A DNA stretch of 64,000 nt from Isoetes taiwanensis. Lineage: Eukaryota; Streptophyta; Lycopodiopsida; Isoetales; Isoetaceae. The number at the start of each line of letters is the position of its first letter. Within the stretch, counting starts at the first letter, position 1. The position numbers and the translations under genes were made by a program. The notes under the pieces are model-generated. The model had not been told where the DNA came from. It ran no database searches and saw only the letters and a program-made list of their open reading frames with translations. Positions 1-11,188 of this stretch are shown in pieces. The stretch is from positions 122,001 through 186,000 of the forward strand of contig JAJEKV010000001.1 in NCBI GenBank assembly GCA_021234155.1, read 5' to 3'.

Positions 1-161
1 TTGCACTGCATGCATCATTCCTGCTAACACAGATCCAGGAATGATGCAAAATACAGAAACTGTTCAGAAGAACCTGTTATACAGAGTTACAATATGACAT
101 CAAAGGGGAATGTGAAATGTATGTTGATGCCATATTTGTGATTGCCTTTTTCACATTACAG

Positions 162-1313
162 TCGAGGGTTGTGCAGCACGCCAAAGGAGAACGGTCTTAT
201 CATGTATTTTACCAGTTGTGTGCTGGAGCTACGGATGCATTAAGGAGTATGAGTTTCAAACACTTGTCACTAACATTATACTCATACTTATCCTTAATAT
301 GGATCTTTCATGTGTTTGTTTGTGTGCTTAGGCCACTTGAAGCTGAAATCAAAGATTCGATTTTTACTATCCGAGACAAAGCGACCGCTTGCTCATTAAG
401 GATGTGGATGATGCGCGCAATTTTCAAAACTTACTTGGTAAGAAAGACCTCTTTTCCTCCATCCGGATTTCTGCGATTCTGGTCGCGTGTCCGGATATTG
501 CCCAAGCTCAAGGATGGAATGTTGCATATGATGGCATGAATGCCTATTTACCTTACGCAAATATGAACCGAATGTTAACTCATGTTACGGTTGTTTGGCT
601 AGAGTCGTGTTATATTTTCCTCGTCTTTTGCCTATACTACAATTGTTTGGCTAGAGTTAAGTGGCATTTTTCCTTGGTCTTTCCAAGCTCAAAGGTTGGT
701 TGTGTCATGATGTGACATGATAACATTTTGCCATGTACAAATATAGACCACAATAGTAACGAATGTTTTCCGGACAACATTTTGTACTCCTATAATAACT
801 TTTATAAGCATACCCATGAAGCGACATTAAGCATACCTCATCCTAGGAACTATCGATTGTTGGACTTTACAATACGTGTAAGTGCGAGCATAATGAATAT
901 CATGCTAATCAATAGAGCTGATCAAGAGAGGATATTTGAGATGCTTGCAGCAATTTTATGGCTTGGAAACATTTCGTTTTTGTTGTTGTAGATGATGGAA
1001 GTGTGGATATTCAAGATAAAAATGGTAACTTATACTTGCTTGGCATGTACACCTCATATACATACACCTAAGTCCTTAATTTAATGGCATGGAAAGAGTC
1101 ACAATCTTAATCCAATAATGCAAGGGTTATTACTATGCAGCATGAAACTCATGATCGGTTCATTAAATGTTTGTTATTTCGCATGACCATTTCCCTGTGC
1201 AAACATCCTTATTACATTGCGATGTAAAGGACCTTTCCGATGCCCTCTCAACTCGTAGAAGATTCGTGCAAAGCATGAGCAGATAATTCAGCGACCACAT
1301 TAGAAGGTTAAGA
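162..1313 (+). pseudogene. Myosin motor-domain fragment (class VIII/XI-like), four exon pieces
   Basis: Exon 162-247 after an AG acceptor reads RVVQHAKGERSYHVFYQLCA, the conserved motor segment before the converter-side loops. Exon 332-437, ending at a GT donor, reads LLIKDVDDARNFQNLL. Exon about 917-1024 reads DQERIFEMLAAILWLGNIS, then needs a one-base shift to continue as VVVDDGSVDIQDKN before GTAACT. A fourth piece near 1217-1313 reads DALSTRR then, after another one-base shift, IRAKHEQIIQ, matching the ALSTRK region of plant myosins. Order and spacing follow the family, but ATP-site and tail exons are absent. The frameshifts and isolation make it a captured, non-functional fragment. Confidence 0.85.
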
Positions 1314-1407
1314 TGCTATGCTAATGTTTGAGACTTAATATGGGAGCATTCCGAATGCACAAATAAGCAACCGATGAGACAATGGGAATGAGACAATGGT
1401 TTATGAA

Positions 1408-1915
1408 TATTATTTAAACTCTATTGCTACGATAGAAGATGTTCTGATCGAGCATAATGCATTGGACTTGGCTAATCGGATAGAGGTCGCAATTCATGCC
1501 CGGCGTCGGAAAAAACCAAAGTAAGCCACATTTTCTACCAAAGGACAAAGACCTTAATTTCAAACTCTTCATGTGGCGATGAAGGATATTGTTGGTGATT
1601 CGACGAGGAAAAGACATCGATTGAAAGGGCAGAGACCTTACTACTATGCTTGAAACTCAAATTTCGGGATTGCCACAGACTCTATTGGATATTCATAAGC
1701 TTCAATACAATAAAGTATGTATCCTCTTCGATTTGTCCGGTTTTAATGTTTGCGTGCACATTCTACACACGTTTGCTAATACTTGTGAGTACCGCAGATG
1801 TTGGGCGATCTATTTTGGAGAGCTATTCACATGTTCTAGAGCTTGGCATACAACATTATAGCCTTGAATTGATGATGTGCTTTATGCGCGACGAAAGGTG
1901 CAAAAGGTACAAACC
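1408..1915 (+). pseudogene. RopGEF (PRONE domain) fragment, three exon pieces
   Basis: Exon ending at 1520 (GTAAGC donor) reads HNALDLANRIEVAIHARRR, matching the PRONE segment ALE(I/L)ANRVEAS-Y-WRR. The next piece, about 1570-1714, reads VGDSTRKRH, then in another frame ERAETLLLCLK, then in a third frame SGLPQTLLDIHKLQYNK before GTATGT. The third, from 1798, reads DVGRSILESYSHVLE and, after a shift, LAYNIIA and IDDVLYA. These are consecutive PRONE exons of plant Rop guanine-nucleotide exchange factors. At least three frameshifts make it a pseudogene. It follows directly on the myosin exons, an order not expected in a host gene, so both were probably acquired by the Helitron. Confidence 0.85.
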
Positions 1916-2165
1916 AGTTCTTTATTGGTGACTATTATACATATATATAATTACTCATGCTTGTAAGTTCCATTTTCGGGTTAGTTATTATGTAATCTGA
2001 CTTAAGGCCATATTTTGTAGAAGCAAATCAGGGATGGTCATACGCAAGGCACCTTGAGAGTAAGATGATTTCTTTTTTGTTTACTTTGAAAGGCCATGAG
2101 GTGATATAGAAGCAAGCTCAATGTTTCTTTCGCAATGGCTTTTTCTAAGCATTAAAATTGTGCAG

Positions 2166-2330
2166 CCTAATGTGCCATGCCAAGATCTTCGCACTTTGGC
2201 TCTTGGACGTTGGCAAGCATTGCTTAAATATGTGAGGAGCACAAATGAGGGAATGCTTTTTATATCTTGTATCTATGATGGATGCAACAACTGTAAGCTC
2301 ATGTTTGGTTTGTCCTTCTCATGCACAATC
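2166..2330 (+). pseudogene. Unidentified exon-like open stretch in H1
   Basis: After a TGCAG acceptor-like site the frame stays open and reads CQDLRTLALGRWQALLKYV and then RSTNEGMLFISCIYDG. The composition looks protein-coding and the strand matches the myosin and RopGEF pieces, but I do not recognise the family. It may be a third captured gene or a chance open frame. Confidence 0.25.
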
Positions 2331-2687
2331 TGAAAGAATAGTTCTTGCCCTAATTCACCTAAATGGGCAATTTGTGCTGGCTATGGCAAATACCATGTGG
2401 GCCATGTGGATTTCTATAAAATTAGATTTGTATCATTTAAATCTCAATCGTTAAAAAAAAGGAACTCCTTTTCGAATACATGACTTGAATATTGTGATCT
2501 GCACGATTGCCTTTGCCTTTTGTGCTTTCCAAAGAGTAACAAGGAGGTTATTGTAAAACCTATAAGTATGATTGATATCACATTCAATTAATCACTAGAC
2601 ATGCATTTGCACAACATTTGAACATCAAGGTTCCTTTCCCTTTTACCACCAACAAAATATTCGCCCAAAAATTATGCCTGACAAAAA

Positions 2688-2716
2688 GCCCAGCAACGCT
2701 GGGCACTTTTTCTAGT
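2688..2716 (+). mobile_element. Helitron 3' terminus (hairpin plus CTAGT)
   Basis: An 8-bp-stem hairpin GCCCAGCAACGCTGGGC is followed by ACTTTTT and CTAGT. Helitrons end in CTRR inserted before a T, with such a hairpin about 10 nt upstream. Confidence 0.8.
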
Positions 2717-2725
2717 ATATCTAGA

Positions 2726-4322
2726 AAACATGCACAAATTTATGTACAATGTGTTTATATAGGTTCATTTATTCAAGTCATTTGAACAAACCAAAATGCC
2801 CGCAAACACGCTACGAAACATTATGTCCAACATGTGTAAAGACATGTCATTCTGAGCTTGGAATTAAAAAAAAACTAAGGATATACTTTTCAGCTTAAAG
2901 AATACAATGTAATTTAATTTATTACATTGCATTATCCACCAGGAATCTAAAGATCCAAAAACCCAGTTCCACCAACTTTTATCTAGCTGACATCTTTACA
3001 ATGCATAAAGGTATTAGGCTGAAATGGAAGCTTATGCAAGAGGTTGTTGCAAAGATGGTATGTTCTGCACCATCATGTAATGTGAAGGGTACAACAAAGT
3101 GAAGACGTGTCCTCTTAAATAATAGAAAAACACCTTCTGATAGGATGATGACTGCTGCATGCCCAAAAAAGAAATTGTTATAGGCAAATGACAATAGGAA
3201 TAGACCTGCTCAAAATGTATGATTTTCTTACAATGAGTAGCACCAAGTAAAAAGCTAAAGCTACAAACTATAAAAAATCCATTTTCTATTGTAATGTTTA
3301 GATCCCACATGTTCTCATTATCACCACTAACCTTATCCTGAGCTTGGAATTAAAAATCCAAGGATATACTTTTCAGCTTAAAGAATACAATGCAATATAA
3401 TTTATTATATTATCCACCAGAAATCTAAAGATCCAAATTTCCCAGCTCCACCAACTTTTATCCAGCTGACATCTTTACAATGCATAAATGTATTAGGCTG
3501 AAATGGAAGCTTATGCAAGAGGTTGTTGTAAATATGGTATGTTCTGCTCCCTCATGTAATATGAAGGGTACAATAAAGTGAAGACGGGTCCTCTTAAATA
3601 ATAGAAAAGCACCTTTTGATAGCCAGTTCAGTGATGATGACTTCTGCATGCCCACAAAAGAAATTGTTATAGGCAAATGACAATAGGAATAGACCTGTTC
3701 AAAATGCATGATTTTCTTACAATGAGTAGCACCAAGTAAAAAGCTAAGGCTACAAACTATTAATAGTCCATTTTCTATTGTAATGTTTACATCCCCATAG
3801 TTTTCGTTAGCACCACTAACCTTATCCTGAGCTTGGAATTAAAAATCCAAGGATATACTTTTCAGCTTAAAGAATACAATGCAATATAATTTATTACAAT
3901 ATCCACCCGAAATCTAAAGATCCAAAAAACCCAGTTCCACCAACTTTTATCCAGCTGACATCTTTACAATGCATAAAGGTATTAGGCTGAAACGAAAGCT
4001 TATGCAAGAGGTTGTTGCAAAGATGGTATGTTCTGCTCCCTCATGTAATATTAAGGGTACAACAAAGTGAAGATGTGTCCTCTTAAATAATAGAAAAGCA
4101 CCTTCTGATAGCCAGATTTGATGATGATCACGATATACAAAAAAAAAAAAAAAAAAAAAAATTGTTATAGGCAAATGACAATAGGAATAGACCTGTTCAA
4201 AATGCATGATGTTCTTACGATGAGTAGCACCAGGTAAAAAGCTAAAGCTACAAACTATTAGAAATCCATTTTCTATTGTAATGTTTAGATCCCACATGTT
4301 CTCGTTATCACCACTAACTTTA
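2726..4322. repeat. Tandem array of a 486-489 bp repeat, three units
   Basis: GAGCTTGGAATTAAAA recurs at 2854, 3340 and 3829. Each unit carries the same run of landmarks: CAGCTGACATCTTTACAATG, a GGTATGTTCTG segment, TCCTCTTAAATAATAG and TTCTATTGTAATGTTTA. The units differ by point changes and small indels. A leader at 2726-2853 is shared with 41965-42085, where a fourth copy lies; that copy is split by element B and resumes at 52411. Unit 3 has a 21-base A run at about 4140-4160. The short open frames in it are not conserved between units, so I take it as non-coding. Confidence 0.9.
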
Positions 4323-4878
4323 TCATGACAGATCAAAATATGTGATAATCAAACAGCAGAAACCAAAGAAACTTTAACTCGCCAGATTCATGATATCGAT
4401 TTCCTCTAAATGGTATACTATACCAGGAATAGATGATCCAGACATATTACAACTAAGTTATTCTTCTTGCTTCTTACTTATGGCCCCCAACGTGACATTT
4501 AAGCTAAATGCATTATCAAATTATACAGAAAATAGAATTTGTTCATATAGAACACATGATCACTATTCTTTTTTTAAGCACATTGCATAATGGGAAAGTG
4601 TTAATTTGCTGTTGTAGTCCTGTACCATCATGTACGATGGCATCAAACATACAATCTTTGCTACCATCTTTGCTTCAGTCTCTTTACTTAATGGATATTT
4701 GCCTCAAACCAACAGCACTCATGAACATGAGACACACTCCAGCGCCCTTGCAGTTAGATTCTCCAGAACAAGCATGTATTTTCATTCCATCAAATTCAGA
4801 TTTGTACAGTTCCAATCCAATCTTGACCGTCGGTCAGAATAATCCAAACCGTCAAAATATCATAATACATATCTTATA
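4323..4878. other. Gap without recognisable gene
   Basis: AT-rich sequence between the 490-bp array and the 5' end of Helitron H2. Short frames are present but none resembles a known domain. Confidence 0.5.
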
Positions 4879-5849
4879 TCTTATATTATAATGTTTTGTA
4901 ATGGACCACGCCCTAATTTGGAGGGCTGAGATGATCCGATGAAATCCAAGGGCCGAGAACATTTTTCCTACATTGAAGGAAAAAAAAGGGGGCCGTTCAC
5001 CCTTCCGGCCTTTTGCCCTTTTCGAAGTTGAGGTTATAGAGGCCAGAGTCGACTTCCTTTCCCGGACGAACCTCCTCCAATGGTAGTTCAATGATTTGCT
5101 CTCAGTCACTCTATTCTTTTGCTCTCCTCACCGCTCTCTTTGTTTTTGCAAGGATGGCTTAAGGTAACTTCATCTGAAAGCAACGTAAGTGGCACTATGC
5201 ATGACGATTCATGTATGTCCTTCCTCTAAGACCGAGTCTTCTCTTTGAAGCAATGTAATCGGCACTATGCATGACAATTCCTGTATTTCCTTCTTTATGG
5301 GACTGAGTCTTCTTCTGAAAGCAACATAATTCGCACCATGCATGACAATTCCTGTATTTTCTTCCTGGATTGGAGTTCATCTACATCAAAATATGAAGGA
5401 TTTCCTAATAACTCAGCTGGTTGGAGCGTCCTGCCAAGCAAGGAGGTGAGTTTTTTGCTTGATTTAGGCTAAGCTCTTCATTTATAGAACTAAGTTCATA
5501 AGGTCAAACCAAGCCAGGACAGAATCTTTGTTATTTTAGCTGCTTCTTTTGCCATCTTTATTTTATTTCTTTCAATATTGTCTTAGGCCAAGTATCTCTG
5601 CATATGCAGCATGAAGTCACATTGAGAGTTGTATGAACTGATGAGGTGACTTTTATAGTGGTAGAAATTTAGAAACTGAGAAAATGTTACTGGCAAAATC
5701 ATGGCTGACAGCTCCAGATTTCTCCCGTTCATTGTGCTTCTTGCACACTAAAACATTTTCTTCATGCTTTACAATTAAAGTTATTTTGTTTACACACTCA
5801 AGCTGCCACTGCCTCCTTCCCTTTGCTTCCTGTTATGGATATCTAAGTG

Positions 5850-6372
5850 CTGAGGCGCTTAAGTTCTCTAATACTATGTTTTGTTTGGTTGGCGGTGCTC
5901 CAGATCCAAAATGGACGTATGCCTTTTCTACCTTCTTCAGTGTTCTTTAGTGTTACAGGCTCGAGGGTAAAAAATGTTGGTGATTTTTGCTTTTTAGATC
6001 CTCTATATGCATCAAATGCTGAGGGATGCACAAAAGCCTCTCAAAGCTAAATATTGCTACTGTTATGAAAAAGATCATTTTCATTTTGAAATATTGTTTT
6101 CGTTTGTTCTCCAGCCATTCTTATTATTTATTGTTATTATTAACAAGGGACTATTTCAGCAACCTGAGATATGTGATCTTTATGAAAATATAATTACACT
6201 ACCCGATAGTGTATAATTTTGGCCTTCTATTCTTTACTTTCCATGAAGTGGAGCTTATGGCTGCTGTTGGCGAAAATGCAGCTGCTAATGCAATCTATGA
6301 AGCATATGTTCCATTGAACATTAAAAAGCCAGGACTAGAATTATCTCCAGAAGAACGTGCTGGCTGGATAAG
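5850..6372 (+). pseudogene. Arf-GAP domain fragment, two exon pieces
   Basis: A piece ending at 5916 before GTATGC reads FCLVGGAPDPKWT, close to the start of the Arf-GAP zinc finger (C-x2-CGAPDPKW), but the second cysteine is lost. The exon 6249-6372, between an AG and a GT, reads VELMAAVGENAAANAIYEA and then KKPGLELSPEERAGWIR. That matches the later part of the domain (GN-x-ANAIYE..P, then EER-x-WIR). The middle of the domain (CSGVHR) is not visible. Arf-GAP proteins stimulate GTP hydrolysis by Arf in vesicle traffic; this copy cannot do so. It lies in Helitron H2, ending just before element A. Confidence 0.65.
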
Positions 6373-6398
6373 GTACACGATCCAACAAATGAGAGAGG

Positions 6399-6500
6399 GG
6401 TGAAAGCATGTTGTAGTGGAACAAAAACGTGCATTTTAGCACCACATTTTTGGGTGCTAAGTGTGGTGGGAACTACCGAATTTGTAGTGGGAGAGGCGCT
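6399..6500 (+). repeat. Element A left terminal inverted repeat
   Basis: GCATGTTGTAGTGGAACA here matches the inverted sequence at the right end exactly over 18 bases. GTGGTGGGA and AATTTGTAGTGGGA follow at roughly equal depth, so the repeat is about 100 bp with a divergent middle. Confidence 0.85.
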
Positions 6501-7486
6501 TATTTTTTCAAATATACACATGATTACTTATTCAAAATTTTGTCCTTCAAAGCCTTATTCAGCCTTATTCAAAGAATGTACACGATCATTTTCCCTCAAA
6601 ACTCTCGGGATCACGCCCCTTAATCCCAAGAAGACCATTTCGATTTCGCAAGAAGATCGATCAATTAAATGGCTCGATCATACCTGACTTGAATGCCACT
6701 GATACACCTACAAAGGAAATGTACGTGCAAGAAAAGCATTACGCCACACAAGAAGAAATCGAAGTCCTGCTTTGGGGACCTAAAGTATTAGGAAAATCCA
6801 CTTACATGTGGGTTGCATTCTAGATTCTGGGGATGCCCATGATTCTCTGTTGTTTAGAATATTGTTTTGTTTCATCATGTTGAAGAATCTCGAAAGCAAG
6901 GAGAGGTATAATGAATATATGTGCCTTTACAAAAAATCACAGTGAAGTGTGCCGGGAGGCATGGCCTCACAGACTATGGTCAAGTATGCATTACCTTCAC
7001 ACAAAAGGAAAAGAAATAAACCGGGTTGAGTTTCCGGCAACGCTAAGAGAAAAAGGGTCCAAGCCTCTCCGGCCCCAACGTGAAGAGGAAGCATGCAAGC
7101 ATTTCAAATAGTGAGGAAGCAGAGCAACATGCCACGATGATGCTTTTCTCTTGAAATGACTAGGCCACAATTCAAGCCTCCTCAAGTCAGAAGAAGAATC
7201 TCGAAAATCACCTAAAAAAATAGGTACTTTTCAACCCTCTTCTTCTTCGAACCACCATATGATGCAGCTTTAATATTGAACCGGGTATTTTCCAAAGAAG
7301 GTTCAGCAAGCTTGAATAATCGTGGGTACACCACTTACTTCTTCATTTGGGTGTGTTGTGTTGGTGTAGGAAATTTGTGTCGCTAGTTTCGAAGTTGTGG
7401 TGGATCATTTCAGTTCCACAAAGAGGGGTATGTAGCTCCAAATGTGTTACAGGACAGTCATATGGTGCCAATTATATGTTAATATG
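6501..7486. other. Element A interior, no gene recognised
   Basis: The sequence contains short open frames on both strands but no domain I recognise and no internal repeat. Confidence 0.4.
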
Positions 7487-8728
7487 TAGCAAAATAACAG
7501 GGGGTTCCAGGGGGATTTGATATAGATATAATTCTTGAAACCATAGACCATATCCCTAAAACAATTCAATGGGTTATTATAAAAAAAACATGGATTTAAG
7601 ATAAAAAAAAAATCACATTAGCCCACTAGTTAGATTGGTTAAAGTAGTCTTATTAGGACATTGAGTTATTTTGGTAGAGGTTCGAATCCCCGTATTTCAT
7701 ATTCTAAAACCATATAGAGGCTCGATATACAATCAAAACCTTAGGCAAACTCGTATTTGACATCTTAAAATCATAGGAGTGCGCAATCATAAATGAGCAT
7801 AATCGAAACGAGACGTGTCCAGAGACTTCAACATAGCCCAGGCCGTGGGATTGATAGATCCATCAACCGTGGTAGTCCAGTGGTGCACCTCGCTTAGAAT
7901 TTTGTAGCAAAATAACGGGGGGTTCCAGGGGATTTGATATAGATATAATTTTGAAACCATAGACCATATCCCTAAAACAATTCAATGGGTTATTATAAAA
8001 AACATGGATTTAAGATAAAAAAAAATCACATTAGCTCACTAGTTAGATTGGTTAAAGTAGTCTTATTAGGACATTGAGTTATTTTGGTAGAGGTTCAATC
8101 CTCAGATTTCATATTCTAAAACCGTGATAGAGGCTCGATATACCATCAAAACCTTAGGCAAACTCGTGATTTGACATCTTAAAATCATAGGAGTCCCCTA
8201 ATCATAAATGAGCATAATCAAAACTAGAGGTGTCCGAGAGACTTCAACATACCGGGCCGTAAGAGGATTGACAGATCCGACGACCGGTAGTCCAGGTGCA
8301 CCTCGCTTAGAATATGTAGCAAAATAACGTGGGTTCCGTGGGGATTTGATATAGATATAATTCTTGAAACCATAGACCATATCCCTAAAACAATTCAATG
8401 GGTTATTAAAAAAAAAAACATGGATTTAAGATAAAAAAAAATCACATTAGCCCACTAGTTAGATTGGTTAAAGTAGTCTTATTAGGACATTGAGTTATTT
8501 TGGTAGAGGTTCAATCCCCATATTTCATATTCTAAAACCGTGATAGAGGCTCGATATACAATCAAAACCTTAGGCAAACTCGTGATTTGACATCTTAAAA
8601 TCATAGGAGTGCTTAATCATAAATGAGCATAATCTAAACGAGAGGTGTCCGAGACTTCAACATACAACCGGGCCGAGGGATTGATGATCCGAACGACCGG
8701 TAGTCCAGGGTGCACCTCGTTTAGAATA
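7487..8728 (+). repeat. Tandem trimer of a 412-417 bp tRNA-related (SINE-like) unit
   Basis: Units start with GTAGCAAAATAAC at 7487, 7904 and 8316. Each contains TTAGATTGGTTAAAG (A-box-like) and, about 50 bp on, GAGGTTCGAATCCCC or GAGGTTCAATCCCC (B-box-like), the spacing of a tRNA promoter (7621-7691 in unit 1). An A-rich run precedes each tRNA-like part. That fits SINE units joined head to tail. The units differ by many small indels. No body similarity to a named SINE is claimed. Confidence 0.65.
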
Positions 8729-8776
8729 TGTAGTTTGTAGCATATGTAGTGTCACATATAGTACCAAACGTGGTAC

Positions 8777-9240
8777 CTTATCCAATAGTGAATTGGCTTC
8801 CATATGTTTCTATACTTAGTGTCATATATGATGTTAGATATGGTGATACTTGTGAATGGTAGATTGTCCGCCATATGTGGTTAATCGCCGCGCTAAATAT
8901 TGCACCACGCTTATCCGCCATATATGGGGTCGTGGATGCCCCGCCGGATGTGGTGCCTTCAGGCATTGTGGTACCACATGTGGTGTTTTATCGTGGCACC
9001 ACTATGGATCCACATTTTGCACCACATGTGGTGTCTTTGATTCATTTGTGGTGCTGGCAATGGATTGCCATATGTGGTGCCTGGGTGCATTAGGAAGCCA
9101 TATGGTAGGTGGCATGTGGCACCAGGCTTGGTGCCACATGCCACACCACATGTGGTGAATATGACGCCATTTGTGGTGCAAAGTTTGTCATGATGGAATT
9201 TGTGGTGTGTAAAGTGGTGCCTCTGTGTCATGTGGTACTA
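8777..9240. repeat. Cluster of CACCACATGTGGTG palindromes and half-sites
   Basis: The perfect 14-bp palindrome CACCACATGTGGTG occurs at about 9021 and 9145, with a near copy at 8977. Many half-sites (TGTGGTG, GGCACCA) and CCATATGTGG variants lie between. The cluster is 2.4-2.85 kb from the left end of element A. Related words recur at 21777-21825 and 12960-13035, and in the tandem array at 24990-25640. Short open frames here are shadows of the repeat. Confidence 0.7.
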
Positions 9241-9435
9241 ACCTTTGATTACTTTCTGCTTGAATTCAACAGACACGGGAGAATGGATCAACTCTACAAG
9301 ATCGAGAAGTGATTCAAAGATGTAAGGCAATGTTGCAAATTCCAGGATCAAAGCCCGCAGGTGTTATTTAATGAAGGTTCAAAGAACTTGAGTTCCGCAC
9401 CAGAAGATGAATAGAGATTTAAAAAATGGGAAGGA

Positions 9436-9759
9436 ATGATTAAGGATAAACCAAGTCGCGCGTATCGTGATTCCGCTATATGCCAAGATACGAGGCCGAA
9501 AGGAACTATTACCGTAACTGAGCGCACAAAAATCGAGGAGCTTAATCACCGCCACCCGTGGAAGCGCATTACAACAAAGATTGAAAGTGCCGGAACCAAG
9601 GTTAGAGAAGTTTCGCCTTGCAAGGACCGCCTTCCTTTATTTGTCTTGGATCCACTACTTTCAGACCTTGATAAGGTTGAAGATTATGGTAGTGGTCATC
9701 CATTTCGTGGCAAGATCCTCCAAATGGATGGGGAAACCACTACCAACTTTGATTGTTGA
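9436..9759 (+). CDS. Unidentified 107-codon open frame in element A
   Basis: The open frame starts MIKDKPSRAYRDS and ends PFRGKILQMDGETTTNFDC. It is charged and not repetitive, and lies on the same strand and 1.5 kb upstream of the FCP1-like exons, so it may be an upstream exon of that gene. I recognise no domain. The downstream overlapping frame ends near a GTAACTTC donor-like site at about 9800. Confidence 0.25.
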   Translation: MIKDKPSRAYRDSAICQDTRPKGTITVTERTKIEELNHRHPWKRITTKIESAGTKVREVSPCKDRLPLFVLDPLLSDLDKVEDYGSGHPFRGKILQMDGETTTNFDC

Positions 9760-10088
9760 ATGCAATCACCAATACCATCTTCCATGTCCGCCTCTTGAGG
9801 TAACTTCATAACAAAATTCCCGGCGCTTAGTATAATTGTATTCTCATTGACAAATTTTATGCTCACTTTGGCAGATTTGTAATCACATTGCATTGAGAGA
9901 ATTCATTGCCATGAATTTTCTACAAAGATGGGTACAAGCCTTAGGTGTGAGTAGGGAGGATCAAAAGCAACTTCAAGCTACCGAGGCACTTCTGGGTGAG
10001 CACTTATAGGTAGCTTAGTTTACATGCTAAGGGCCTGATGTAAGGGACAGATGCCAATTAGGATTAGTGGACTTCCTAATCTTCACCT

Positions 10089-10210
10089 GGCTTAGTCTCT
10101 TTTCGTTTGTCCCGTTTGATGTATCTAATTTGCACTCGAGGATGAGGTCGCCACTCATTTTAGGTGGCTAATTAGATACATCAAGCAGAAACTCGAAAAG
10201 GAGTAAGCCC
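10089..10210. repeat. Foldback (MITE-like) element, copy 1
   Basis: The left arm GGCTTAGTCTCTTTTCGTTT ... GATGTATCTAATT is mirrored by AATTAGATACATC ... CGAAAAGGAGTAAGCC. The stem is about 45 bp around a loop that itself contains GCCACTCATTTTAGGTGGC. It is related to the foldback at 10264-10380. Confidence 0.7.
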
Positions 10211-10263
10211 GGACATAAACAAGATAGCAATCTTTCATCCCGGCTTAGTCTCTTCCATCCCGG

Positions 10264-10380
10264 TCGGCTTAGTCTCTTTTTGTTTGTCCTGTTTATTGTA
10301 TCTAAAGCCCTTTGGAGGCACTTTAGATATATATAAACAGGAACATCGTAAAGAGAGTAAAAAAAAAGTCCGGAGCTTAG
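10264..10380. repeat. Foldback (MITE-like) element, copy 2
   Basis: The arm CGGCTTAGTCTCTTTTTGTT ... TATCTAAAG is mirrored by CTTTAGATA ... AAAGAGAGTAAA ... CCGGAGCTTAG. It shares its outer arm with copy 1, about 50 bp away, so both belong to one short inverted-repeat family. Confidence 0.65.
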
Positions 10381-11176
10381 TTAAAAAACCAAAACATAGT
10401 TACAATCAATTGTGATTCAATTCCGGGTTTGCGCAGCATGGTGCCGCTTTTACTAATTCAAAGTCTAATCGCTCATACCGGTGGCAATGACTTTGTGAGT
10501 CCATATAGCACACACCAAAAGGGAATTATTTTCTACCCTCAAAGGTAACCAAGTCTTGTTTGATGCAATTGGGATATGTAGCTTACTTCTTCATCCCTAC
10601 TTTGTAGATATAGAGGTACAATGTGGTCGTAGGGGACAAGACACTCCACACCCCTTCAAAAGCATTAGACACGATAGAAACTTCGGGCAAATCGGAAGAT
10701 GCATCGCTCTGAGTGAACTCAACAAATCGTAGATGTCAACAAATCAAGAGGGTGCATCAAGTCAAGCTCCAAGAGGGTGTCTAACTCGACAACACCGCCA
10801 GACGAGCCAAATGCATTAAGTCATGCTCCATACCACCGCCAAATCGCCAGATGCATCAGTTATGATCCAACAAATCGTTAGGGTGAATGTAAGTCACAAG
10901 GTAACTTCCAACCTTTTGTGCCTATCTTCTTTTAATTTGACCTATATAGTTACCGAACACATTAAATTTTTGTGGTGGAAGTGTCTCGGAGAAAAAGCAA
11001 GAGCGTAATTCCAAGCAAAAGACACCTCCAAGACATTCTCGGGGCGAAGTTTCCAGCCCCGCGACTTAAGAGATGCCGGGGCGGTTTCGATACCAAGACG
11101 TAAGAAATGTCAAGGAAGTTTCCGACCGCACCAACTCATCCATGCGTAAGACTACAAGGTTAAGCCCAAACTCGAT
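10381..11176. other. Element A interior, no gene recognised
   Basis: No domain is visible. The expected first motif of an FCP1-like domain (DLNG-type) is not found before the exon that begins near 11189. Confidence 0.35.
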
Positions 11177-11188
11177 GTTTTTACTACA

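Larger units (their letters stand above)
1..2715 (+). mobile_element. Helitron H1, 3' part, carrying captured host exons
   Basis: The right end has the Helitron hallmark: a GC hairpin GCCCAGCAACGCTGGGC at 2688-2704, then a short spacer and CTAG at 2712-2715 followed by T. The same terminus recurs at 28473-28501 and 39117-39145, so it is a family. The left end (TC) lies outside the window. Inside are exon pieces of two unrelated genes, myosin and RopGEF, both in the element's sense direction, which is the usual pattern of Helitron capture. I see no Rep/helicase coding sequence, so this is a non-autonomous copy. Confidence 0.72.

Noticed and set aside
2979-4336. Minus-strand frames repeating in the 490-bp units (WDLNITIENGF, HFEQVYSYCHLPI)
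   Set aside because: They recur only because the DNA repeats; frames differ between units and break at different places.
7621-7691. A tRNA gene
   Set aside because: Promoter-like boxes are present, but a full cloverleaf and acceptor stem are not, and it is repeated within a 412-bp unit.
8856-9231. Cys/His-rich frames of 72-100 codons
   Set aside because: They are shadows of the CACCACATGTGGTG repeat, which reads as CGT, HHM and similar on both strands.
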